From assembly GCA_903896585.1 (NCBI GenBank), contig CAITYI010000265.1, positions 1-8,626 on the forward strand: a stretch of 8,626 nt of DNA. Reading direction: 5' to 3'. Positions 1-5,660 of the stretch are shown here, piece by piece; position 1 is the stretch's first letter; every line of letters starts with the position of its first letter. Both the position numbers and the translations under genes were made by a program. Source of the stretch: an uncultured bacterium (GTDB lineage: Bacteria; Actinomycetota; Actinomycetes; S36-B12). The notes below the pieces were generated by a model. That model was not told the DNA's origin. It ran no database searches and was given only the letters and a program-made list of their open reading frames with translations.

Positions 1-88
1 ACTTGAAGTAGCGTTATTGGACAGAACTCGTTCGCACAGAACCTTCATCCGATTCAACAGTAATCGCATTGCTGAAATGACCCAATAG
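1..88 (+). CDS. prcA: Proteasome alpha subunit PrcA, C-terminal end only
   Basis: Frame 2 is open from the window edge and encodes 28 residues, beginning LEVALLDRTR and ending EMTQ before TAG at 86-88. The LEVA-LD-R-R start matches what I recall of the last strand of actinobacterial PrcA (LEVAVLD in M. tuberculosis). PrcA forms the outer heptameric rings of the bacterial 20S proteasome, which degrades pupylated proteins delivered by the Mpa/ARC ATPase. The tail after this strand is short, with none of the longer Gln/Ser/acidic extension I recall in mycobacteria. Lying 6 bp before pafA fits the usual order pup-prcB-prcA-pafA. The AGGA ribosome-binding site of pafA overlaps this stop codon. Identity rests on a short fragment plus context. 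Confidence 0.85.
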   Translation, partial: LEVALLDRTRSHRTFIRFNSNRIAEMTQ

Positions 89-94
89 GAAGTC

Positions 95-1456
95 ATGGAG
101 CGACGAATATTTGGTATAGAGACTGAATATGGCGTTACGTGCACATTCAAGGGACAAAGAAGGTTAAGCCCTGATGAAGTTGCTCGGTACCTGTTCCGAA
201 AGGTAGTGAGCTGGGGGAGAAGTAGCAATGTATTTCTCAAGAACGGATCAAGACTCTATTTGGATGTAGGTTCGCACCCCGAATACGCAACCGCCGAATG
301 CGACCAAATCCCCGAATTGATCGCTCAGGATCGAGCGGGTGAGCGCATTCTTGAAGGACTGAGTCAAGAAGCCGAAGAACGACTGGAGCAAGAGGGAATC
401 AACGGCGAAGTTTACTTATTTAAGAACAACACAGACTCCGCTGGCAATTCATATGGTTGCCACGAGAATTACCTCCTTGATCGACATACTGATTTCGCGC
501 AGCTAGCGTCAATATTCATCCCGTTTTTGATTAGTAGGCAAATAGTTGTCGGTGCTGGAAAAGTTGTGCAGACCCCACGGGGAGCTACCTATGCCATTAG
601 CCAACGAGCCGATCACATTTGGGAGGGCGTGTCCAGTGCCACAACGCGCTCACGGCCAATTATCAATACGCGAGATGAACCACATGCAGACGCCGACCTC
701 TACCGCCGGCTGCATGTAATTGTTGGCGACAGCAACATGAGTGAGACGACAACCATGCTTAAAGTCATGAGCGCACATTTGGTTCTGCGGATGATTGAAG
801 AGGGCGTGGTGCTTCGGGACATGACCCTGGCAAATCCAATTCGTGCTATTCGAGAGATTAGCCATGACACCACCGGCACTAGAACAGTAAAGCTAGCCAA
901 TGGCCGAGAGTTGTCGGCTTTGCAAATACAGGCGGAATATTTCGACAAGGTGTCCGATTTCATTAGCCGTCGCGAGATTACTGATTCAGTGACCCGCAAA
1001 ACCATGGATTTGTGGGAACGAACACTTAAAGCGGTTGAGGCTCAAAGTTTCGGATTAGTCGATCGTGAAATTGATTGGATAATCAAAAGGAAGTTCATTG
1101 AGCGGTACATGAAGAAGAACAGTCTGGATCTCACCAGTCCTCGAATCGCACAATTAGATTTGGCATATCACGACATTAATCGGCGCAGGGGTTTGTTTTA
1201 TCTCTTGGAACGAAATAATGAGATTGAATCCTTTGTCACTGAGAGTGATATTGCTCGTGCCGAGTCACAAGCACCTCAAACTACGCGCGCGAAGCTGAGG
1301 GGTGACTTCATCGAGCGAGCACAGGAGCGCAAGCGCGATTACACCGTTGATTGGGTCCATCTGAAGCTCAATGATCAAGGTCAGCGCACAATCCTTCTCA
1401 AGGATCCCTTTCAACACACCGATGAGCGGGTTGAACGCATGATCGCCACTCTGTAG
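95..1456 (+). CDS. pafA: Pup-protein ligase PafA
   Basis: PafA is a cytosolic, ATP-dependent ligase that joins the C-terminal glutamate of Pup to substrate lysines, marking proteins for the proteasome. The 453 residues match the ~452 of M. tuberculosis PafA and align from end to end. Visible signatures are GIETEYG (residues 7-13, with the Mg/ATP-binding glutamates), LYLDVGSHPEYATAE (54-68, with the conserved catalytic Asp57), the NNTDSAGNSYGCHENY block (111-126), TTRSRPIINTRDEPHAD (183-199) and RLHVIVGDSNMSE (205-217). The related deamidase/depupylase Dop shares the fold, but the N-terminus and neighbours favour PafA. The ATG at 95 is preceded by AGGA (87-90) four bases upstream, within the prcA stop region, so translation is probably coupled to prcA. 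The protein looks intact. Confidence 0.98.
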   Translation: MERRIFGIETEYGVTCTFKGQRRLSPDEVARYLFRKVVSWGRSSNVFLKNGSRLYLDVGSHPEYATAECDQIPELIAQDRAGERILEGLSQEAEERLEQEGINGEVYLFKNNTDSAGNSYGCHENYLLDRHTDFAQLASIFIPFLISRQIVVGAGKVVQTPRGATYAISQRADHIWEGVSSATTRSRPIINTRDEPHADADLYRRLHVIVGDSNMSETTTMLKVMSAHLVLRMIEEGVVLRDMTLANPIRAIREISHDTTGTRTVKLANGRELSALQIQAEYFDKVSDFISRREITDSVTRKTMDLWERTLKAVEAQSFGLVDREIDWIIKRKFIERYMKKNSLDLTSPRIAQLDLAYHDINRRRGLFYLLERNNEIESFVTESDIARAESQAPQTTRAKLRGDFIERAQERKRDYTVDWVHLKLNDQGQRTILLKDPFQHTDERVERMIATL

Positions 1457-1469
1457 ATAGTCTGATACC

Positions 1470-2087
1470 GTGAATAATTCTCATAAGGTTGTCTCTCATA
1501 AGGTTGTTTCTCATAAGGTTGTCTCTCATAAGGTGGTCTTCGCATTCAGCGGGATCTTGGTTGTGCTTGCAGGTTGTTCGGGGGGGGCTGAAAGTTCAGA
1601 TACTCCGGTCGCCACCGGCACCTATTCGGTCAATGATTGTGCTCTCTCCACGGGCCCGGTTCTCCAAGAAGGTGCACCAGAGGGCATTTCCGTCAATGGA
1701 CTAATTATTGGAGGAGTGGAGGCTCCCATAATCAGCGTCGGGCCTGATTCGCAACCCGCTGTAGATCTGGGAATTTCGGATCTCATTCCCGGAAATGGTG
1801 ATTCCGTTCAAGTAGGAGACACAATTACGGTGAACTACTGTGGAGTTGGTCAAGCAACCGGAGCGATGTTCGACTCGTCCTGGTCCCGCGGCGCTCCAGC
1901 CACTTTTCAGTTGGCACCAGGGGCCCTGATCGAAGGTTGGACACAGGGTGTACCCGGTATGCAATTGGGTGAAAGACGGCTCTTGGAGATTCCTGGTGAT
2001 CTCGGTTACGGAAGCAATCCACCACCGGGAATTGAACCCAATGAGACTCTGATTTTTGTTGTGGAGTTAGTCTCGATCGACTCATAA
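1470..2087 (+). CDS. Exported FKBP-type peptidyl-prolyl isomerase lipoprotein
   Basis: The 205 residues begin with a lipoprotein signal: a long basic n-region made of four SHKVV repeats (residues 4-23), a short hydrophobic stretch (24-33) and the lipobox LAGC, with Cys36 as the predicted lipidation site. A Ser/Gly/Thr-rich linker follows, then one FKBP domain at about 98-203. FKBP12-like active-site positions are present: Tyr123, Phe134-Asp135, Phe146, Leu153-Ile154, Trp157, Tyr180 and Phe196, so it is probably catalytically active outside the membrane. Two further cysteines, Cys57 and Cys124, could form a disulfide. Streptomyces proteins at this locus, as I recall, carry two FKBP domains, so this one is shorter. 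The GTG start lies 13 bp after pafA with no clear Shine-Dalgarno, suggesting coupling to pafA. Later in-frame starts would lose the basic n-region. Confidence 0.92.
   Translation: MNNSHKVVSHKVVSHKVVSHKVVFAFSGILVVLAGCSGGAESSDTPVATGTYSVNDCALSTGPVLQEGAPEGISVNGLIIGGVEAPIISVGPDSQPAVDLGISDLIPGNGDSVQVGDTITVNYCGVGQATGAMFDSSWSRGAPATFQLAPGALIEGWTQGVPGMQLGERRLLEIPGDLGYGSNPPPGIEPNETLIFVVELVSIDS
1479..1538 (+). repeat. Four tandem 15-bp repeats in a signal peptide
   Basis: The unit TCTCATAAGGTTGTC occurs four times head to tail at 1479, 1494, 1509 and 1524. Unit 2 differs from it only at its last base (T for C) and unit 4 at one internal base (G for T). Each unit is exactly five codons and adds SHKVV to the n-region of the FKBP lipoprotein, so gain or loss of a unit keeps the frame. 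With a single unit the signal peptide would be an ordinary 20 residues before the lipobox cysteine, so three extra copies appear to have been added. The near-identity points to recent slippage. Confidence 0.97.
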
Positions 2088-2103
2088 GCGCAAAGGAATA
2101 GAT

Positions 2104-2469
2104 ATGGATAAGAGAACAAAGCCAGAAATCGAATTCATTGACGGCCCAGCGCCGTTGGAGTTGGTCATTACCGACATCATTGTTGGCGATGGAGCTGAAG
2201 CGCTTCCGGGTGCAACAGTCGATGTTCATTATGTCGGAGTTGAATTCGAAACAGGTGAGCAGTTCGATTCATCTTGGGATCGCAATGAAAGCATTTCATT
2301 CCCACTTCAAGGCCTGATAGCAGGTTGGCAAGAGGGCATTCCGGGCATGCGGGTCGGGGGTCGCCGTCAACTGGTTATCCCACCTGCACTGGCCTACGGT
2401 GAGTCAGGTGGACATCGACTGTCAGGGAAGACCCTCGTTTTCATCATTGACCTTTTGAACACACATTAA
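2104..2469 (+). CDS. Cytosolic FKBP-type peptidyl-prolyl isomerase
   Basis: This is a 121-residue, single-domain FKBP without a signal peptide or membrane segment, so it should speed cis-trans isomerisation of X-Pro bonds in the cytoplasm. The domain covers roughly residues 17-119. Active-site positions are Tyr43, Phe54-Asp55, Phe66, Leu71-Ile72, Trp75, Tyr98 and Phe113. The motifs VHYVGV, FDSSWDR, LIAGWQEGIPGMRVGGRR and LVIPP are typical of small actinobacterial FKBPs. The loop before LIAGW is slightly short compared with the usual GAGRVIAGW form. The protein has no cysteine, unlike its exported neighbour. ATG at 2104 has AAAGGA at 2092-2097, six bases upstream, and lies 16 bp after the preceding gene. 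The two FKBPs probably arose by an old duplication. Its client proteins cannot be told from sequence. Confidence 0.95.
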   Translation: MDKRTKPEIEFIDGPAPLELVITDIIVGDGAEALPGATVDVHYVGVEFETGEQFDSSWDRNESISFPLQGLIAGWQEGIPGMRVGGRRQLVIPPALAYGESGGHRLSGKTLVFIIDLLNTH

Positions 2470-2492
2470 CGAGACTTTTCAGGAATGATTCA

Positions 2493-3458
2493 GTGAATCG
2501 CGGAAAGACTGAGCGCCTTCTGAACTTGGTATTTGCGCTTATGGCAACTGCGAGGCCACTCAGTCGAGAAGATATTCGTCAATCCGTTTCAGGTTACGAC
2601 TCTCAGTCATCAAGTGAGTCCTTTGAACGAATGTTTGAACGAGACAAAGATGAACTTCGTTCCATGGGGATCCCAATAATTACCGTGTCAAATGCATTCG
2701 ATGAAGTTCTTGGATACCGGATATCTCAGGACAATTATCGGCTGATCGATTTACATCTCACAGCCAGAGAGTTGGAAATTCTTGGCGTCACCCAGGAGGT
2801 CTGGGACCAAGCAGTTTTGGGTCCAGCAGCAAGATCCGCCATTTGGAAAATCGAGTCCTTCTCGGTTGAGGCAGACACACCCCAATCAGTAGGAGCTATC
2901 TCCAGATCGCTAACGGGTTTGGCCAGGGTACGGGCTCGGGAGGCGGCAATTTTGCCACTATTAAAGGCCGCAAGGGAACGTCGAGTAGTCCAATTTACCT
3001 ACAAGCCTCTGGACAAAGAGGCCGAGAAGCGGGCCTTTGAGCCTTGGTCGATTGTGTGCCGCGGCGGTCGGTGGTACACCGTTGGTTTTGATCAGGATCG
3101 CAATGATCAAAGAACTTTTAGATTGTCACGAATTCAGGGAACTGTCGTGGTCACTGCTCGTACTGCAACTGCGCCACCCTCGTCGGAAATCGTGCGGAGT
3201 ATCGCATTTCCGCACGACGATGAAATTATCGAAGCAGTCATTGACGTTGCTAAAACACACGGCGCAACTCTGCGAAGGAATGCGCAGTGGGTTGAGAACC
3301 TAGCGGACCATGACACATTGAGAATTTCAGCAGCCCAATCGGATTTAGTGGAATGGATACTTACATCACTTCCTGAGGTGCTCAGTATTCAACCAGCAGC
3401 GCTTCGCCACAGCGTTACTTCAACACTGATTAACATGGAAGGCGGCTACGGTGGCTGA
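2493..3458 (+). CDS. pafB: WYL-domain DNA-damage regulator PafB
   Basis: A 321-residue regulator with an N-terminal winged-helix region (about 1-85, opening with NRGKTERLLNLVFALM), a linker and a WYL domain (about 150-225), then a C-terminal WCX-type region. In mycobacteria PafB and PafC form a heterodimer that activates LexA/RecA-independent DNA-damage genes. The WYL core reads GGRWYTVGFD (191-200) followed by RTFRLSRI (207-214); threonine replaces leucine in the name-giving triplet, while the ligand-pocket arginines of the second motif are kept. The GTG start at 2493 has AGGA at 2481-2484, eight bases upstream. An ATG at 2485 stops after three codons and is not the start. The gene lies 23 bp after the FKBP gene and overlaps pafC, fitting co-translation of the partners. 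Confidence 0.95.
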   Translation: MNRGKTERLLNLVFALMATARPLSREDIRQSVSGYDSQSSSESFERMFERDKDELRSMGIPIITVSNAFDEVLGYRISQDNYRLIDLHLTARELEILGVTQEVWDQAVLGPAARSAIWKIESFSVEADTPQSVGAISRSLTGLARVRAREAAILPLLKAARERRVVQFTYKPLDKEAEKRAFEPWSIVCRGGRWYTVGFDQDRNDQRTFRLSRIQGTVVVTARTATAPPSSEIVRSIAFPHDDEIIEAVIDVAKTHGATLRRNAQWVENLADHDTLRISAAQSDLVEWILTSLPEVLSIQPAALRHSVTSTLINMEGGYGG

Positions 3459-4419
3459 AAATGTTCAAGACAGATTACCCAGACTGCTTGCGCTGGTGCC
3501 GTGGCTAAGTCACCGTCCAGGTATCACCTTGACGGAGACTGCCGGCCATTTTGGAATTTCAGTTGACCAGTTGACCACGGATCTATACCAACTGGTGGTG
3601 TGCGGCGTTCCTGGCTACGGACCGGATCAGCTAGTCGATATTGATTTTTACGATGGCGAACATATCTGGGTTACGGATCCACAAACACTTAGCGCTCCCA
3701 TGCGGTTGACCGCCGATGAACTTACCGCTCACTTGATGGCACTTCGATTTTTGTCACAATTACCTGGCCTCGCAGACCGTGAAGAAATCGGCATGCTGGC
3801 GGCAAAGTTGGATCAAGCAACCGGGCTTTCTGGGAATGAAAGTACCGAGAACATCTTCCACGTAATGTCCCATGTTGAACCAGATGTTCAGAATCAGGTT
3901 GCTGAGAGTCTTTCCCAAGGCGTAAAAATCCAGTTTGAGTATTTAGCCGGCGACGAATCGGTAACTCAACGGGTGGTGTCACCCATTCGAGTCTTTAGAG
4001 TTGATGACAACTTGTACCTTGAGGCAGTTTGTGATCAAGCGGAGGCCATCCGATTATTCAGACTTGATCGCATTCGCGGCACGCATCTGCTAGATGATCA
4101 AGTTGCTCATCTCAGTGATTTTGAAACCGGGAGACCGAAGGGCGCCACAGATTCGAACTCCCTCGAAGCGATAAAAATGGCGCCGCAGGCAACCATTCGC
4201 TTATCCGAGTCGGCACGGTGGCTTGCTGAGGAGTACTGGATAGATGTGGATCCAGATGACCCAATGGTCATAAAAGTACCGTTTCTCAGTGAAGACTGGC
4301 TGATTCGTTGGGTTCTTGGCCTGGGAGGTTCGGTGCAGGTGATCGAGCCTCAAGAGATTGCCGAGCGACTAGTGAGCACTATTCGTGAGGGGCTCGATAG
4401 ACTTCAAGCGCATGGTTAG
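3451..4419 (+). CDS. pafC: WYL-domain DNA-damage regulator PafC
   Basis: The 322-residue partner of PafB, with the same plan: winged helix (about 1-75), linker, WYL domain (about 145-215) and WCX-type C-terminal region (about 235-320). The WYL core reads DNLYLEAVCD (186-195), with leucine where tryptophan is usual, followed by the well-kept RLFRLDRI (201-208). The GTG start at 3451 lies inside the end of pafB, with GGAAGG at 3437-3442 eight bases upstream. The overlap is 8 bp and in a different frame, so the two are separate proteins; in some actinobacteria they are fused. PafC alone could be taken for a generic WYL regulator, but position and pairing with PafB settle it. It is the last gene before the 98-bp gap ahead of tatA. 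Confidence 0.94.
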   Translation: MAENVQDRLPRLLALVPWLSHRPGITLTETAGHFGISVDQLTTDLYQLVVCGVPGYGPDQLVDIDFYDGEHIWVTDPQTLSAPMRLTADELTAHLMALRFLSQLPGLADREEIGMLAAKLDQATGLSGNESTENIFHVMSHVEPDVQNQVAESLSQGVKIQFEYLAGDESVTQRVVSPIRVFRVDDNLYLEAVCDQAEAIRLFRLDRIRGTHLLDDQVAHLSDFETGRPKGATDSNSLEAIKMAPQATIRLSESARWLAEEYWIDVDPDDPMVIKVPFLSEDWLIRWVLGLGGSVQVIEPQEIAERLVSTIREGLDRLQAHG

Positions 4420-4451
4420 CCTCTGGCGACTAAGTTCGTGCAAGAATATGG

Positions 4452-4479
4452 TTGTTCAGTTGCGAGCGGGATGTAGGTT
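4452..4479 (+). promoter_or_regulatory. Possible promoter for tatA-tatC-helY
   Basis: In the only gap of note between + strand genes (4420-4517), TTGTTC at 4452-4457 and TAGGTT at 4474-4479 are 16 bp apart. The second fits the actinobacterial -10 pattern TANNNT, and the first resembles a -35 element. This would start transcription about 35 bp before tatA. The match is modest and read by eye. No stem-loop terminator for pafC is visible here, so read-through from upstream remains possible. Confidence 0.3.
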
Positions 4480-4505
4480 AACGTTCTCTAAGCAGACGAT
4501 TCTAA

Positions 4506-4517
4506 GTGAGGTAGGAG
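4506..4517 (+). promoter_or_regulatory. Ribosome-binding site of tatA (two purine runs)
   Basis: GTGAGG at 4506-4511 lies six bases before the ATG and is the probable Shine-Dalgarno. A second, stronger-looking AGGAG at 4513-4517 abuts the ATG directly and is too close to act for it. The strong purine-rich leader fits a gene that needs high expression, as TatA is usually the most abundant Tat component. Confidence 0.6.
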
Positions 4518-4793
4518 ATGTTCAGTAATCTTAAGGGGTGGGAATGGCTGATCATAGTTGCCCTAATCTTGCTACTTTTTGGCGCCAAGAGACTTCCTGA
4601 CGCCGCCCGCGGGCTAGGACGTTCATTACGGATCTTCAAAGCTGAAACAAAAGGGTTGGCAGATTCATCCGACTCTGCCAAGTCCGTTGATGACGCAACT
4701 TCGGTCTCCACAAGTGAGACAAAGGCTGTGAATTCCAGTGAGAAGGGTGCGCGTCTTAGCGAATCTCCAATCACTGAATCTGAAGAACGGTAG
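4518..4793 (+). CDS. tatA: Sec-independent translocase subunit TatA
   Basis: A 91-residue TatA-family protein that oligomerises in the membrane to form the passage for folded twin-arginine substrates. It has one N-terminal membrane helix (about residues 8-22), the hinge motif FGAKRLPD (21-28), an amphipathic helix continuing to about residue 42 (ARGLGRSLRIFKAE) and a disordered Ser/Asp/Glu-rich tail. The FGAK-LPDAARGLG pattern is characteristic of actinobacterial TatA. Glu9, just before the helix, occupies the region of the conserved polar residue in TatA/TatB. No tatB is present; in actinobacteria it usually lies elsewhere. tatC follows 9 bp downstream. The assignment as TatA rather than TatB rests on the short length and the hinge sequence. 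Confidence 0.96.
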   Translation: MFSNLKGWEWLIIVALILLLFGAKRLPDAARGLGRSLRIFKAETKGLADSSDSAKSVDDATSVSTSETKAVNSSEKGARLSESPITESEER

Positions 4794-4802
4794 CAACGCC
4801 CG

Positions 4803-5651
4803 GTGGCAATCCGGGATCGTGAAGAAGCGGTGGCCATGCCGCTCACGGAGCATCTCAGGGAACTTCGCTCCAGACTTTTCAAGAGTGGCTTGGCAATTGG
4901 TCTGGGAATGGTCATTGGCTGGATCTACTATCCAGAAATCTTTGCCTGGTTAAGTGAGCCATTCACTGACGTCATTGATCAGGCGCGGGCAGATGGACAA
5001 GATGTCACATTGGCATTGACCGGCGTTGCCGATCCTTTCGTTCTTCAAATACAAGTTGCTGCAGTTTCCGGCCTCGTGATCAGTTCACCTGTGTGGCTCT
5101 ACCAACTATGGAGATTCGTTACACCGGGCTTACACCGAAATGAACGTCGATGGGCAATAGGTTTCGTTGCCATTGCAACTCCACTATTTGCTGCGGGCGT
5201 GACATTAGCCTATTTGATTTTGCCGTTGGGTCTGGAGATTCTTTTGGGGTTCACGCCGGCGAATGTGGAAAATATTGTTTCTGTGGATCGATATCTGTCG
5301 TTTTTCATACGCACAATCTTAGTATTTGGAATTGGCTTCCTTGCTCCACTTTTTATTGTTCTGCTCAATTTTGCTGGGATTTTGTCGGGCAAAAGGCTTG
5401 TTTCCTGGTGGCGTTGGATCATCATGATTATTTTGGTTTTTTCGGCAGTTGCGACGCCAACGGGCGATCCCATCAACCTTGCGCTGCTGGCTGGACCTAT
5501 TCTCTTATTGGTTCTGATTGCAGTAGGCATCTCATTGCTCAATGATCGCCGACGCGATCGGAAAAGACGGGCAGCTGGGCTGGATTTTGATGTTTATGGT
5601 GACGATGAACTTTCGCCACTAGACGACCCCGACGATCGAGATGTGCCGTAG
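4803..5651 (+). CDS. tatC: Sec-independent translocase subunit TatC
   Basis: A 282-residue membrane protein that recognises the twin-arginine signal peptide and recruits TatA. Six membrane segments are visible at about 28-48, 83-106, 117-140, 166-190, 203-217 and 225-246, then a basic patch (RRRDRKRR) and an acidic cytosolic tail. Conserved functional positions are present: the TEHLRELRSRL cytosolic start with Glu20, Pro53, Phe79, LYQLWRFVTPGL with Phe105, NERR with Glu114, and Asp222 in TPTGDP. The exception is Leu180 in FGIGFLAPL, where E. coli has Glu170. The GTG start at 4803 gives the RDRE lead-in before MPLTEHLREL that I recall in relatives; GTG 4830 or ATG 4836 are possible alternatives, since no site has a strong Shine-Dalgarno. 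It lies 9 bp from both neighbours, so it is probably co-transcribed with tatA and helY. Confidence 0.96.
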   Translation: MAIRDREEAVAMPLTEHLRELRSRLFKSGLAIGLGMVIGWIYYPEIFAWLSEPFTDVIDQARADGQDVTLALTGVADPFVLQIQVAAVSGLVISSPVWLYQLWRFVTPGLHRNERRWAIGFVAIATPLFAAGVTLAYLILPLGLEILLGFTPANVENIVSVDRYLSFFIRTILVFGIGFLAPLFIVLLNFAGILSGKRLVSWWRWIIMIILVFSAVATPTGDPINLALLAGPILLLVLIAVGISLLNDRRRDRKRRAAGLDFDVYGDDELSPLDDPDDRDVP

Positions 5652-5660
5652 AGTGAGCCC

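Noticed and set aside
911..932. TTGTCGGCT in pafA, resembling the PafBC-associated promoter start TTGTCRGTG
   Set aside because: The last bases differ, there is no TANNNT at the required distance, and it lies inside pafA. A similar TTGTCGGGC at 5382 in tatC fails the same way. I found no convincing PafBC site in the window.
1489..1534. Repeat units offering TTGTCT/TTGTTT and TAAGGT promoter-like elements
   Set aside because: The available -35 to -10 spacing is 19 bp, longer than usual, and the elements arise automatically from the coding repeat. The site lies within the gene, after its start.
1489..1704. Alternative 71-residue frame over the repeats, reading SLIRL repeatedly from a TTG
   Set aside because: It is an out-of-frame shadow of the FKBP lipoprotein gene. 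The tandem repeat forces any frame to look periodic, and nothing downstream resembles a protein family.
2485..2496. ATG at 2485 as the start of pafB
   Set aside because: That frame stops after three codons; the GTG at 2493 with AGGA eight bases upstream leads into the PafB reading frame.
4438..4476. 12-codon open frame (GTG to TAG) before tatA, a possible leader peptide
   Set aside because: It has no ribosome site, no run of regulatory codons and no paired stem-loops downstream; chance explains it.
4502..4915. 137-residue open frame on the - strand opposite tatA and tatC
   Set aside because: It is low-complexity Ser/Arg-rich sequence mirroring two clear genes, with no recognisable domain.
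5210..5542. 110-residue open frame on the - strand opposite tatC
   Set aside because: Its composition is explained as the antisense of hydrophobic TatC codons; it has no family resemblance.
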